This document shows, in pieces, positions 15,924 through 24,903 of a DNA stretch of 64,000 bases (position 1 is its first letter; each line of letters opens with the position of its first letter). The notes beneath the pieces are model-generated. The model worked only from the letters and a program-made list of their open reading frames with translations. It did not search any database and had not been told where the DNA came from. The DNA is taken from positions 1-64,000 of the forward strand of contig NZ_JAMKYL010000005.1 in assembly GCF_027158465.1 (NCBI RefSeq). The letters run 5' to 3'. The stretch comes from Oxalobacter paeniformigenes (GTDB lineage Bacteria; Pseudomonadota; Gammaproteobacteria; Burkholderiales; Burkholderiaceae_D). Made by a program: the position numbers and the translations under genes.

Positions 15924-17579
15924 TCAATCATGACGCAGCATTTCACGTGCATGATTGAGCGTTGCATCCGTCATTTCGACACCGCCCAGCATACGAGCGA
16001 TTTCATCGACACGCCCGGCATCATCGAGCAATACAATGCGCGAAACAGGATGAGAAACATGCGCGGCAGCCACCTTGCTGACCTGAAAATGCTGGTGTGC
16101 CTGACTGGCGACTTGCGGCAAATGCGTGACGCACAATACCTGATGTTCCTGTCCCAACCGTTTCAGCAAACGGCCGACCACTTCTGCCACAGCGCCGCCG
16201 ACACCGGAATCCACTTCATCGAAAATCAGCGTCGGTGTGGCAGTCGCACGCGACGCGATCACCGATATCGCCAACGCGATACGGGCAAGTTCACCGCCGG
16301 ATGCAACCCTTGCCAGCGGGCGCAACCCCGTTCCGGCATGACCGGCAACCATGAATTCCACCTGATCCGTACCATATGCATGTGCAGGACAACGTCGAAT
16401 ATCCACTGCAAAACGCCCGCCCGACATATGCAAATCATCCATAACGGCCGTTACGGCACGCCCCAGATCATCAGCTGCCTGCCGACGCTTGGCGGAAACT
16501 TCCTCGGCCAGAGCGCAATACCGCTCTTTGGCATGACGCTCCTGCTCTTCAAGCGCCCCCAGATCCGAAGCCTGCACGCATCGAGCCAAAAGTTGCCGTC
16601 TGTTTTCAAGTTCCTCAGACAATTGCTCAGGTCGCACCCTGAACTGGCGTGCTGCCGAATGCAACATTTCCAGACGCTTTTCTACCGACTGCAACTGTTC
16701 CGGATCAAGATCGGTACGTGAGAGATAATCCCTGAGACTGTAAGCGGCTTCCTGAAGCTGGATACCCGCCGACTCCAGCAATTCGACAACCGGCGATAGC
16801 TTCACATCGATCTCCGCCAACCTGGAAAGTCGCTGTCTGACGGCATTCAACCTCGACAACACCGGCATATCGGACTCGGAAAGCTCCGACAACGCCTCGC
16901 CGCTCCCCTCGATCAAACTGGCTGCATGAGATAAACGGTCATAATCGCTGTTGACCTGCTCCCATTCACCGGATTTCGGCGCGATCTTTTCCAGTTCACC
17001 AATCTGCCATTCAAGCTGTTCCTTTTCAGCCAGCCATTTCGCCGAATCGGCCTTCGCTTCATCGATCTGTTTTCGCAAGGCCTGCCATGCGCTAAACCGT
17101 AATGCCAGTTCCGCGACATCCGTTTCCAGTCCGGCATGCCGGTCAAGCAATTTCCGCTGTTCATCTTGCCGAAGCAACAACTGATGGGCATGCTGCCCAT
17201 GAATATCGACCAGCATCGCCGCCAGATCACGCATCTGCGATGCCGTCACCGGCACTCCGTTGACAAATCCCCTTGATCTTCCAGAGCGGTCGATCGTCCT
17301 GCGCACCAGAACGGATTCATCTTCACAATCGATCTCATTGGCTTTGAGCCAATCCGCCACCCCATCGACTGTATTGAATTCCGCACGGATATCGGCCTTT
17401 TCTGCACCTTCACGAATCATGCCGGCATCTGCACGACCACCGAGCACCAGTGCCAGCGCATCAATCAGAATGGATTTTCCCGCTCCGGTTTCTCCGGTCA
17501 ATGCCGAAAAGCCGGAATCGAAATCCAGTTCGACTGAATCGACAATGACAAAATCCTGTACCGACAGCGTACGCAGCAT
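15924..17579 (-). CDS. recN: DNA repair protein RecN
   Basis: A 551-aa SMC-like ATPase used in double-strand break repair. The Walker A motif is GETGAGKS (29-36), long coiled-coil arms extend through about 150-370, and LIFDEVDSGVGG is the Walker B/signature region near 460. It lies downstream of nadK by 70 bases on the same strand, the common hrcA/nadK/recN neighbourhood. I see no LexA box directly before it. Confidence 0.97.
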   Translation of the reverse strand: MLRTLSVQDFVIVDSVELDFDSGFSALTGETGAGKSILIDALALVLGGRADAGMIREGAEKADIRAEFNTVDGVADWLKANEIDCEDESVLVRRTIDRSGRSRGFVNGVPVTASQMRDLAAMLVDIHGQHAHQLLLRQDEQRKLLDRHAGLETDVAELALRFSAWQALRKQIDEAKADSAKWLAEKEQLEWQIGELEKIAPKSGEWEQVNSDYDRLSHAASLIEGSGEALSELSESDMPVLSRLNAVRQRLSRLAEIDVKLSPVVELLESAGIQLQEAAYSLRDYLSRTDLDPEQLQSVEKRLEMLHSAARQFRVRPEQLSEELENRRQLLARCVQASDLGALEEQERHAKERYCALAEEVSAKRRQAADDLGRAVTAVMDDLHMSGGRFAVDIRRCPAHAYGTDQVEFMVAGHAGTGLRPLARVASGGELARIALAISVIASRATATPTLIFDEVDSGVGGAVAEVVGRLLKRLGQEHQVLCVTHLPQVASQAHQHFQVSKVAAAHVSHPVSRIVLLDDAGRVDEIARMLGGVEMTDATLNHAREMLRHD

Positions 17580-17649
17580 GGCAATTCCGTATTCTTATCC
17601 CCAATGATTCATGATATTCCCAACGGTTCTCACTGCAGGCGCGCCCGTC

Positions 17650-18540
17650 TCAATCCACCTTTTCCCGTCGTGAAATCTCGTTCCAGTGCAACTTGTTGCG
17701 CAAGGTATCGTAATAACTCCATCCCATGGGATGCAAAAAGGTAATCGTATCGGCAGAACGCTTGATGAAAATCCTGTCGGAAACCCTCAGGCTGGCAAAC
17801 GATTGCGAATCGAAATTGATACTTGGCTGATTGGCCTCGACCACCTCGACGACGATCTCACTGGTATCCGGGATCACGATCGGCCTGTTCGACAAGGTAT
17901 GCGGAGCGATCGACACCAGAACGATACCCGCCAGATTGGGATGCAGCATGGGACCGCCAGCCGAAAGGGAATAAGCCGTCGATCCCGTCGGAGTCGAAAT
18001 AATCAGACCATCGGAACGTTGCTGATACATGAAGTGGCCATCCACATGCACCCGAAGATCGATCATACCGGAGCCGCCTCCGCGTGAAATGACGATATCG
18101 TTAAAAGCCACCGAATGATGAATGGTTTCACCCGAACGGATAATCGATCCCTCGATCAGAAAACGCTGTTCGGACACATACTTGCCCTTGAGCATCTTGT
18201 CCAGCACCAGCAGCATCCGATTCAACGGAATATCGGCCATAAAACCGAGATGGCCATGATTGATACCGATCATCGGCACACTGTAAGGCGCCAGCTGCCG
18301 CGCGATCCCCAGCATGGTACCGTCGCCGCCGATGACGATAGCCGCTTCCGCTTGCGCACCGATTTCCTCAAGATTCATCGATGTAATGCCAGGAAGCGAA
18401 ATATTGGATGCCGTTTCCGATTCATAGACGACCGTATGCCCCGCCTCGACCAGAAAATTGGCGACTTTTTCCATCGACTGTGTAATGCTGCTGATATACA
18501 CCCTGGAGACGAGTGCGAAAACTTTCTTCTTCGTTTGCAT
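17650..18540 (-). CDS. nadK: NAD kinase
   Basis: A 296-aa ATP-NAD kinase making NADP+. I chose the ATG at 18540 (MQTKKKVFALVSR), the usual length; the frame continues upstream without a plausible start. It carries the GGDGTMLGIAR catalytic motif, the NDIVISRGG segment, and the glycine-rich STPTGSTAYSLSAGGP substrate-binding motif. It is divergent from hrcA across a 301-base gap. An 8-bp inverted repeat lies 27-57 bases upstream of its start. Confidence 0.97.
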   Translation of the reverse strand: MQTKKKVFALVSRVYISSITQSMEKVANFLVEAGHTVVYESETASNISLPGITSMNLEEIGAQAEAAIVIGGDGTMLGIARQLAPYSVPMIGINHGHLGFMADIPLNRMLLVLDKMLKGKYVSEQRFLIEGSIIRSGETIHHSVAFNDIVISRGGGSGMIDLRVHVDGHFMYQQRSDGLIISTPTGSTAYSLSAGGPMLHPNLAGIVLVSIAPHTLSNRPIVIPDTSEIVVEVVEANQPSINFDSQSFASLRVSDRIFIKRSADTITFLHPMGWSYYDTLRNKLHWNEISRREKVD

Positions 18541-18841
18541 GTTTATCTGGGGATGAACTGTGAATACTTTCAGATTACACCAAAAAACACATCTGAAACA
18601 TAAAATTATCCTCAAACCAACAACTGCAGCCATAAATCGGGCATCACACCGGCGACATCCCCCATGCAACACAAGAACCCGATACAGTCACCGGTATTGC
18701 ACCAAAGCATCATGGCGCGGCACGACGTGCATCGTCACCCCCCGTGTTCCCGACAAAACCCATGCAATCCGGACAAGCATAAAATAAAACAGATATTTGA
18801 TTTAAAATATTCCGGTTAATCCTACGAACATCCGTTTGAAC
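18541..18841. other. Divergent nadK / hrcA intergenic region
   Basis: 301 bases with no gene. The nadK-proximal part holds an inverted repeat (18568-18598). The hrcA-proximal 60 bases are AT-rich, with a TAAAAT -10-like hexamer at 18803-18808 but no good -35 at the right distance. There is no CIRCE element, so hrcA does not look autoregulated through the standard operator. Confidence 0.6.
18568..18598. repeat. 8-bp inverted repeat in the nadK leader
   Basis: TTTCAGAT (18568-18575) and ATCTGAAA (18591-18598) are perfect inverted copies separated by 15 bases, 27 bases upstream of the nadK start. It could be an operator or a 5' leader hairpin; no known regulator motif is recognised. Confidence 0.45.
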
Positions 18842-19885
18842 ATGTCACTCGAACCGCGCGCGCAAACCTTGCTCAAGACACTGGTCGAACGCTATATCGC
18901 CGAAGGCCAGCCTGTCGGCTCGCGTGTCTTGTCCAAACTGTCCAAACTGGATCTGTCTCCGGCCACCATCCGCAACATCATGGCCGATCTGGAAGAAATG
19001 GGCTTTGTCGCCAGTCCGCACACATCGGCTGGCCGGATACCGACGCCGAAGGGTTTCCGCGTTTTTGTCGATACCCTTCTGACCGTACAACCGGTCAGCG
19101 AAAACTCCATCGGATCCAGTCTGCAACTGACCACCCGTATCGGGCAACCGCAAAAAATCATCGCCAATGCGGCACAAATGCTGTCATCCCTGACACAATT
19201 CGCCGGTGTCGTACTGGCGCCACAACATGAATCCGCCTTTTCTCAAATCGAATTTTTGCGCCTGTCCGAAAAACGGATACTGCTCGTTATCGTCACACCG
19301 AACGGCGATGTACAAAACCGGCTGCTGCTGACCGAATCGGACTACACCCCATCGCAACTCAATGAAGCTGCCAATTACATCAACCGTCATTACAGTGGCC
19401 TGAGCTTCAACGAAATCCGCCTTCGACTGCGCAATGAACTGAAAGAAATCCATGGCGACCTCACCAAGTTGATGCAAACCGCCATCGAAGCAGGCAACGA
19501 AACCATCGCCGACAATACCGAAGACGTCGTGATCGCCGGAGAAAACAATCTGCTCAACGTCCACGACTTCACCTACGATCTCAATTCACTGCGCAAACTG
19601 TTCGCCATGTTCGAACAGAAAACCCAGTTGATGCAACTGCTTGACATATCGAGCAAGGCCAGCGGCATCCAGATCTATATCGGCGGTGACTCGCAGCTGG
19701 TGCCCATGGATGACATGAGCGTCGTGACCGCCCCCTATCAGGTCAACGGAAAAATCGTCGGCACCCTGGGCGTCATCGGCCCGACACGCATGGCCTACCA
19801 GAAAATCATCCCGATCGTGGACATCACAGCGCGTCTGCTGTCGAACGCGCTGAGCCACTCCAGCTCCATCAGCGATACTGATTGA
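18842..19885 (+). CDS. hrcA: Heat-inducible transcription repressor HrcA
   Basis: A 347-aa repressor that binds CIRCE operators and is itself activated by GroEL in other bacteria. The N-terminal winged helix (about 1-75) contains LSPATIRNIMADLEEMG and SPHTSAGRIPT, hallmarks of the family. I used the ATG at 18842 (MSLEPRAQ); a TTG two codons upstream is possible. The only CIRCE site in the window lies upstream of rpoH. Its 3' end overlaps the convergent pyrF gene by 17 bases. Confidence 0.97.
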   Translation: MSLEPRAQTLLKTLVERYIAEGQPVGSRVLSKLSKLDLSPATIRNIMADLEEMGFVASPHTSAGRIPTPKGFRVFVDTLLTVQPVSENSIGSSLQLTTRIGQPQKIIANAAQMLSSLTQFAGVVLAPQHESAFSQIEFLRLSEKRILLVIVTPNGDVQNRLLLTESDYTPSQLNEAANYINRHYSGLSFNEIRLRLRNELKEIHGDLTKLMQTAIEAGNETIADNTEDVVIAGENNLLNVHDFTYDLNSLRKLFAMFEQKTQLMQLLDISSKASGIQIYIGGDSQLVPMDDMSVVTAPYQVNGKIVGTLGVIGPTRMAYQKIIPIVDITARLLSNALSHSSSISDTD

Positions 19886-20699
19886 TTTCGTCACGTGTCC
19901 GGATCGCGGCACGTCTGGAAATCGCGGCATAATTTTCGTTTTCGCCGATACCTGCATAAAGAATGGCGCGCGATGAATTGATCATCATGCCGCGCCCGTC
20001 CGCCGTTTTTCCTGCGGCGACCGTCGCTTCCACATTGCCGCCCTGCGCGCCGATTCCCGGAATCAGCAACGGCATATCCCCCACAATACCGCGAACCTCT
20101 GCGATCTCATGCGGAAAAGTCGCGCCGACGACCATGGCGCACTGTCCGTGCACATTCCACTTTTCGGCTACCAGGCGGGCGACATGCTGATACAACGGCA
20201 CAGTCCGACCTGACACATTGACTTCAAGAAACTGAAGATCCGAACCACCCGGATTGGACGTACGTGCCAGAATAATCGCACCCCGGTCACGATACTCAAG
20301 ATAGGGTTCGACAGAATCGAATCCCATATAAGGACTCAAAGTCACGGCATCGGCGTTATAGCGTTCAAACGCCTCGCGCGCATACTGCTGCGCCGTCGCA
20401 CCGATATCGCCACGTTTGGCATCCAGAATCAGCGGTATATCCGGATATTGCTGCCGGATATACGCACAGATGGCTTCCAGCTGATCTTCTGCGCGGGCCG
20501 CATGGAAATAGGCGATCTGCGGTTTGAATGCACATACCAGATCGGCGGTCGCATCCACGATTCCCTTGCAAAAAGTATAAATCGCATCCGGTTTCCCACG
20601 GAGATATTCCGGAAAACGCTTGATATCCGGATCCAGTCCGACACACAAAAGTGAATGGTTCTTTTCCCAAGCAGCCGATAATTTCCCGATAAATGTCAC
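19869..20699 (-). CDS. pyrF: Orotidine 5'-phosphate decarboxylase
   Basis: Last step of UMP synthesis. A 276-aa enzyme of the longer (type 2) family, with the catalytic motif LDAKRGDIGATAQQYA. I chose the GTG at 20699, giving MTFIGKLSAAWEKN as in other betaproteobacteria; it has a GGAG ribosome-binding site 8 bases upstream. TTG codons at 20705 and 20717 are alternatives. Its stop lies inside hrcA, so the two convergent genes share 17 coding bases with no terminator between them. Confidence 0.95.
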   Translation of the reverse strand: MTFIGKLSAAWEKNHSLLCVGLDPDIKRFPEYLRGKPDAIYTFCKGIVDATADLVCAFKPQIAYFHAARAEDQLEAICAYIRQQYPDIPLILDAKRGDIGATAQQYAREAFERYNADAVTLSPYMGFDSVEPYLEYRDRGAIILARTSNPGGSDLQFLEVNVSGRTVPLYQHVARLVAEKWNVHGQCAMVVGATFPHEIAEVRGIVGDMPLLIPGIGAQGGNVEATVAAGKTADGRGMMINSSRAILYAGIGENENYAAISRRAAIRTRDEINQYR

Positions 20700-20856
20700 T
20701 GTCAAATCTCCGTCCAAAAATAGCGTTGCCGAAACCGGTCATATTATCACCCAGCAACAACCCGCTTATCCAGCGAAGAATGAAAACGGCACCGATTTCT
20801 TCCAGCCTGCCCCCTTCATGACCGCCTGTTACATCAAACAGGCAAGACAAAACGAC

Positions 20857-20882
20857 AAAAAGGCAGCTTGCGCTGCCTTTTT
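20857..20882 (-). terminator. Rho-independent terminator of hppA
   Basis: Stem AAAAAGGCAGC (20857-20867) / GCTGCCTTTTT (20872-20882) with a 4-base loop, placed 17 bases past the hppA stop. On the minus strand it ends in a run of five Ts. Confidence 0.92.
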
Positions 20883-20899
20883 ACGGGCCTGTCGTGGCG

Positions 20900-23074
20900 T
20901 CATTTCACCTTGTCAGTCTGTTTGCCGACTGCGCTGCAATCGTTTTCTATGATGATCACGGTCGGTGGTCCGTCCATACGCGAGACACCCGGCGCACTGA
21001 CAGACACCGGTTTTTCGACAGGCGCCACGTAACCTGCCGTTATCGGCAATAACGGTACCACGAGCAACGCCACGATATTGATGATCTTGATCAGCGGATT
21101 GACTGCAGGTCCCGCCGTATCCTTGTAAGGATCGCCCACCGTATCACCGGTAACCGCCGCCTTGTGCGCATCGGACCCCTTGCCCCCGAAATGTCCGTCT
21201 TCGATATATTTTTTGGCATTGTCCCATGCTCCACCACCGGTCGTCATGGAAATGGCGACGAACAATCCCGTCACGATCGTTCCCATCAGCACACCGCCGA
21301 GTGCGGCCGGGCCGATGAGCAAACCGACCAGAACCGGAACGATCACCGGCAACAATGAAGGCACAATCATTTCACGGATCGCAGCTGAGGTCAGCATATC
21401 GACCGCCTTGTCATACTGCGGTTTTGCCGTACCTTCCATAATGCCGGCGATCTCCCTGAATTGCCGCCTGACTTCCAGCACAACCGAACCGGCAGCGCGA
21501 CCGACCGCTTCCATGGCCATCGCGCTGAACAGATACGGAATCAGACCGCCGATAATCAGACCGATAATCACGCGTGGATTCGACAAATCGAATGCCGTCG
21601 ACAAACCGATCGAATCCAGTGCATGGGTATAGTCCGCGAACAGCACCAGCGCAGCCAGCCCTGCCGAACCGATCGCATACCCCTTCGTCACAGCCTTTGT
21701 CGTATTGCCCACTGCATCCAGCGGATCGGTGATGGCACGAACCGATTCAGGCATTCCGGCCATTTCCGCAATACCACCCGCATTGTCCGTAATCGGGCCA
21801 TAGGCATCCAGTGCGACCACGATACCCGCCATGGACAACATGGAAGTCGCGGCCACCGCGACTCCATACAAACCGCCACAGAACTGGTATGTCACATAAA
21901 TGGCGACACAAACGGCAAGAACCGGATAGGCCGTCGATTTCATCGACACACCCAGACCGGCGATAATATTCGTCCCGTGTCCTGTCGTCGATGCTTCGGC
22001 AATATGCCTGACCGGCTTGAAATCCGTCCCGGTATAGTATTCCGTGATATACACCATCAGTCCGGTCAGCACGATACCGGTCACCGTCGCGCCGATCATC
22101 TGGTAGCGCATTTCCTCCGGCATGATCCAGCAAGTGACCCCGATGAATCCGATCAGGGAAAGAATGGCCGACCACCACAATCCCTTGTACAGTGCCGACA
22201 TCACTTTCTTGTTCGGATCGGCCTTGACCATCTGGCAACCGATAATGGAACCGATGATCGAAACACCACCGAGCAAAAGCGGATAAATCACCGCCTCTGT
22301 CGTTGCATGCGTCACCAGCAGGGCTCCCAGCAACATCGTGGCGATCAGCGTCACGACATACGTTTCGAAAAGGTCGGCCGCCATACCGGCGCAGTCTCCC
22401 ACATTGTCACCGACATTATCGGCGATCACCGCAGGATTGCGAGGATCGTCTTCCGGAATACCCGCTTCGACCTTGCCGACCAGATCGGCGCCGACATCGG
22501 CTCCCTTCGTGAAAATACCGCCGCCCAGACGTGCGAAAATCGAGATCAGCGAAGCGCCGAAAGCCAGCCCCACCAGCGGTTTGATCAGATCATGTTGCGA
22601 AAGTGTGTCAGCCGATGGCAAATAAGTCAGGACCAGATAAAAAACCGCGACGCCCAAAAGTCCGAGGCCTGCCACCAGCATCCCGGTAATGGCGCCCCCT
22701 CGGAAAGCGACATTCAATGCACTCTGCATACCGTTTACCGCAGCCTGCGCCGTCCTCACATTGGCACGGACGGAAACATTCATCCCGATAAAACCGCAAG
22801 CACCCGACAATACCGCACCGATCAGGAATCCGATCGCGGTCGCGAAACCGAGACCGGGCAAAAGGGCGATCACGATAAACAAAACAAGCCCGACAATACC
22901 GATCGTCCGATATTGCCGGGCCAGATATGCTGCTGCGCCCTGTTGAATGGCGTGGGCAATCTCCTGCATCCGTTCATTGCCGGCATCCTTTGACAGAATC
23001 CAGCTTCGTGTAACCAGGCCGTATATAACCGCCAATACACCACATGCAACCGCAAACCACAAACCTGCCGTCAT
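20900..23074 (-). CDS. hppA: Membrane-bound proton-translocating pyrophosphatase
   Basis: A 724-aa integral membrane enzyme with about 16 transmembrane segments that couples PPi hydrolysis to cation pumping. Catalytic motifs GGGIFTKGADVGADLVGK, ADNVGDNVGD and the C-terminal TGDTVGDPYKDTAGPA are all intact. The GNTTKAVTKG segment places Lys at 460 and Thr at 463. In this family these replace the Ala pair of K+-dependent enzymes, so it should be K+-independent and H+-pumping. After the last membrane segment it carries a soluble tail of about 40 residues ending in TDKVK. It likely conserves energy from biosynthetic PPi. Confidence 0.96.
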   Translation of the reverse strand: MTAGLWFAVACGVLAVIYGLVTRSWILSKDAGNERMQEIAHAIQQGAAAYLARQYRTIGIVGLVLFIVIALLPGLGFATAIGFLIGAVLSGACGFIGMNVSVRANVRTAQAAVNGMQSALNVAFRGGAITGMLVAGLGLLGVAVFYLVLTYLPSADTLSQHDLIKPLVGLAFGASLISIFARLGGGIFTKGADVGADLVGKVEAGIPEDDPRNPAVIADNVGDNVGDCAGMAADLFETYVVTLIATMLLGALLVTHATTEAVIYPLLLGGVSIIGSIIGCQMVKADPNKKVMSALYKGLWWSAILSLIGFIGVTCWIMPEEMRYQMIGATVTGIVLTGLMVYITEYYTGTDFKPVRHIAEASTTGHGTNIIAGLGVSMKSTAYPVLAVCVAIYVTYQFCGGLYGVAVAATSMLSMAGIVVALDAYGPITDNAGGIAEMAGMPESVRAITDPLDAVGNTTKAVTKGYAIGSAGLAALVLFADYTHALDSIGLSTAFDLSNPRVIIGLIIGGLIPYLFSAMAMEAVGRAAGSVVLEVRRQFREIAGIMEGTAKPQYDKAVDMLTSAAIREMIVPSLLPVIVPVLVGLLIGPAALGGVLMGTIVTGLFVAISMTTGGGAWDNAKKYIEDGHFGGKGSDAHKAAVTGDTVGDPYKDTAGPAVNPLIKIINIVALLVVPLLPITAGYVAPVEKPVSVSAPGVSRMDGPPTVIIIENDCSAVGKQTDKVK

Positions 23075-23141
23075 TTTGCCTCCTTCTGAAAAAGGGGTTT
23101 ACTTCAGTTCGACAAGCGCGTCGATGCCCACCCAGCCTGTT

Positions 23142-23798
23142 TTACTGTTTCAGCGCATCCACAATGCTCGCTCGTATTGCATCAATCTGTCCGACACCGG
23201 ACAATTTCCGGTAACGCGGTGCTCCCGGTTCGCCGGATGCAGCCCATTTGCCGTAATAATCCACCAGAACTTCCGTCTGGTCGTGATAAACCGCCAATCT
23301 CTTCTTGACCGTTTCTTCCTTGTCGTCATCACGGATGATCAGATCTTCCCCTGTCACATCATCTTTACCTTCGACTTTCGGCGGATAAAACTCGACATGG
23401 TAAGTCCGTCCCGACGCAGGATGTACCCGCCGGCCACTCATACGGGCAACGATCACATCATCCGGCACATCGATTTCAACGACATAATCAATGGCGATAC
23501 CTGCCTCTTTCATGGCTTCTGCCTGACCGATCGTACGCGGGAAACCGTCGAACAGATAACCTTTTTCACAATCCGGCTGTTTCAGACGATCCTTGACCAG
23601 ATTGATGATCAGCTCATCCGATACCAGACCACCTGATTCCATTACTTTCTTGGCTTCAAGACCCAACGGCGTTCCGGCCGCGACGGCAGCTCGCAACATA
23701 TCACCCGTCGAAATTTGCGGAATACCATACTGCTCACGAATGAACGTAGCCTGTGTACCCTTTCCCGCTCCGGGAGCTCCCAACAAAATAAGACGCAT
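23142..23798 (-). CDS. adk: Adenylate kinase
   Basis: A 218-aa long-type adenylate kinase (AMP + ATP to 2 ADP). The start MRLILLGAPGAGKGTQ (ATG at 23798) places the P-loop at 7-15; the upstream frame has no credible start. The LID domain (about 122-160) lacks the Cys4 zinc site. DGFPRT and the catalytic arginines are present. It lies 134 bases downstream of kdsB, and that gap contains competing inverted repeats that may modulate its transcription. Confidence 0.98.
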   Translation of the reverse strand: MRLILLGAPGAGKGTQATFIREQYGIPQISTGDMLRAAVAAGTPLGLEAKKVMESGGLVSDELIINLVKDRLKQPDCEKGYLFDGFPRTIGQAEAMKEAGIAIDYVVEIDVPDDVIVARMSGRRVHPASGRTYHVEFYPPKVEGKDDVTGEDLIIRDDDKEETVKKRLAVYHDQTEVLVDYYGKWAASGEPGAPRYRKLSGVGQIDAIRASIVDALKQ

Positions 23799-23827
23799 TG
23801 CAAAATTCCTAGAAAATGTCAAAAAAC

Positions 23828-23884
23828 GACGGTACTGCCCGTGCGAAATGCACAGAGCGTTCCGGTACCGCAAACCATACCGTC
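23828..23884 (-). promoter_or_regulatory. Competing inverted repeats before adk, possible attenuator/terminator
   Basis: The segment at 28-35 of 23800s (GACGGTAC) can pair either with TACCGTC (23778+100, i.e. 23878-23884; 7 bp) or with GTACCG (23865-23870; 6 bp). A small GTGC-GAAAT-GCAC hairpin (23841-23853) lies between. On the minus strand the shared arm is followed at once by a run of six Ts (23821-23826). This resembles a terminator with two alternative 5' arms. Confidence 0.45.
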
Positions 23885-23915
23885 TTTCAAATTTTCGATT
23901 TTACATTGGAATGCC

Positions 23916-23934
23916 GACAATTTCGATAATTGTC
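23916..23934. repeat. 7-bp inverted repeat at the end of kdsB
   Basis: GACAATT (23916-23922) and AATTGTC (23928-23934) are perfect inverted copies with a 5-base loop, overlapping the kdsB stop codon. There is no T run, so function is unclear. Confidence 0.4.
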
Positions 23935-24700
23935 ATGTCCTATCGCGCAAATCGAAAACACGCCGAACCCGCTCCAGATCCTCGATCGTATCCACACCGG
24001 CTTCCGGAATTTTTTCCGTGACATGCACCGCTATGGCATAGCCATGCCATAGCACACGCAACTGTTCCAGCGATTCGGTCTGTTCAATCGGCGAAACCGG
24101 CAACGACGAATACATCCTCAAAAACTCATTGCGGAATGCATAAATTCCGATATGCCGTAACGCATCAAACGGTTGAGGAAAACGCTTTTCCGTCTTCGCA
24201 TAACCATCCCGATACCAAGGAATCGGAGCACGCGAGAAATAAAGCGCCTTGCCGAAACGATCCAGCACAACCTTGACATAATTGGGATTGAAAATATCTT
24301 CCGGCTGCTCCATCCTGTGCGCAGCCGTCGCCATCGGTACCGTATCGGAGACCCGTTCCGCTGTCGCCGCGATCAGTTCCGGATCAATCAACGGCTCATC
24401 GCCCTGAACATTGACTACCGTGGCAGACAACGGCCAATCCATCTTCAAGGAAACTTCCGCGATCCTGTCCGTTCCTGACTGATGATCCTTTCTGGTCAAC
24501 ACCGCACGAATGCCGAAACCGGCACAGGCATCGACAATGGACTGGTCATCTGTCGCGACAATACTGTCGAGCGCACCGGACAACCGTGCCTGCTCCGCCA
24601 CCCTGACAACCATCGGTTTGCCACCGATATCGGCCAGCGGCTTGTTAGGCAATCTGGTCGAAGCCAGTCTCGCTGGAATCACCACATAAAAAGACTTCAT
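23933..24700 (-). CDS. kdsB: 3-deoxy-manno-octulosonate cytidylyltransferase
   Basis: Activates KDO as CMP-KDO for lipopolysaccharide inner-core synthesis. A 255-aa protein starting MKSFYVVIPARLASTRLPNKPL, the nucleotide-binding signature, with VVNVQGDEPLIDP containing the conserved metal-binding region. Its ATG overlaps the ycaR stop as ATGA, so translation is coupled with the ycaR-lpxK genes, which also serve lipid A/LPS assembly. Confidence 0.97.
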   Translation of the reverse strand: MKSFYVVIPARLASTRLPNKPLADIGGKPMVVRVAEQARLSGALDSIVATDDQSIVDACAGFGIRAVLTRKDHQSGTDRIAEVSLKMDWPLSATVVNVQGDEPLIDPELIAATAERVSDTVPMATAAHRMEQPEDIFNPNYVKVVLDRFGKALYFSRAPIPWYRDGYAKTEKRFPQPFDALRHIGIYAFRNEFLRMYSSLPVSPIEQTESLEQLRVLWHGYAIAVHVTEKIPEAGVDTIEDLERVRRVFDLRDRT

Positions 24701-24903
24701 TTTTCATCCCCCGTCATTACCGGTTCTGCTTCAGGATACTGTTCGATGGCTCTGGCCTGATCGACCCACATGATAGGAATACCATCCCGTATCGGATACG
24801 CCAGCCGGTCAGCACGGCATATCAGTTCCTGTTTTTCCTTGTCGAATTTCAGCGGTCCCTTGCACAATGGACACACCAGTATTTCAAGCAATTTGGCATC
24901 CAC
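24697..24903 (-). CDS. ycaR: Trm112-family small protein YcaR
   Basis: A 68-aa protein of the UPF0434/Trm112 family. The start is a GTG at 24903 (MDAKLLEILVCPLCKGPL), giving the canonical N-terminus. The CPLC pair is present and a single further Cys (IC) lies near residue 33, so the zinc site is only partly conserved, as in many bacterial members. It overlaps lpxK by 20 bases upstream and kdsB by 4 bases downstream, tightly wedged in the LPS cluster. Confidence 0.9.
   Translation of the reverse strand: MDAKLLEILVCPLCKGPLKFDKEKQELICRADRLAYPIRDGIPIMWVDQARAIEQYPEAEPVMTGDEK

Noticed and set aside
21461..22993. A 510-codon open frame opposite hppA
   Set aside because: Arg/His/Gln-rich antisense translation of a conserved membrane-protein gene.
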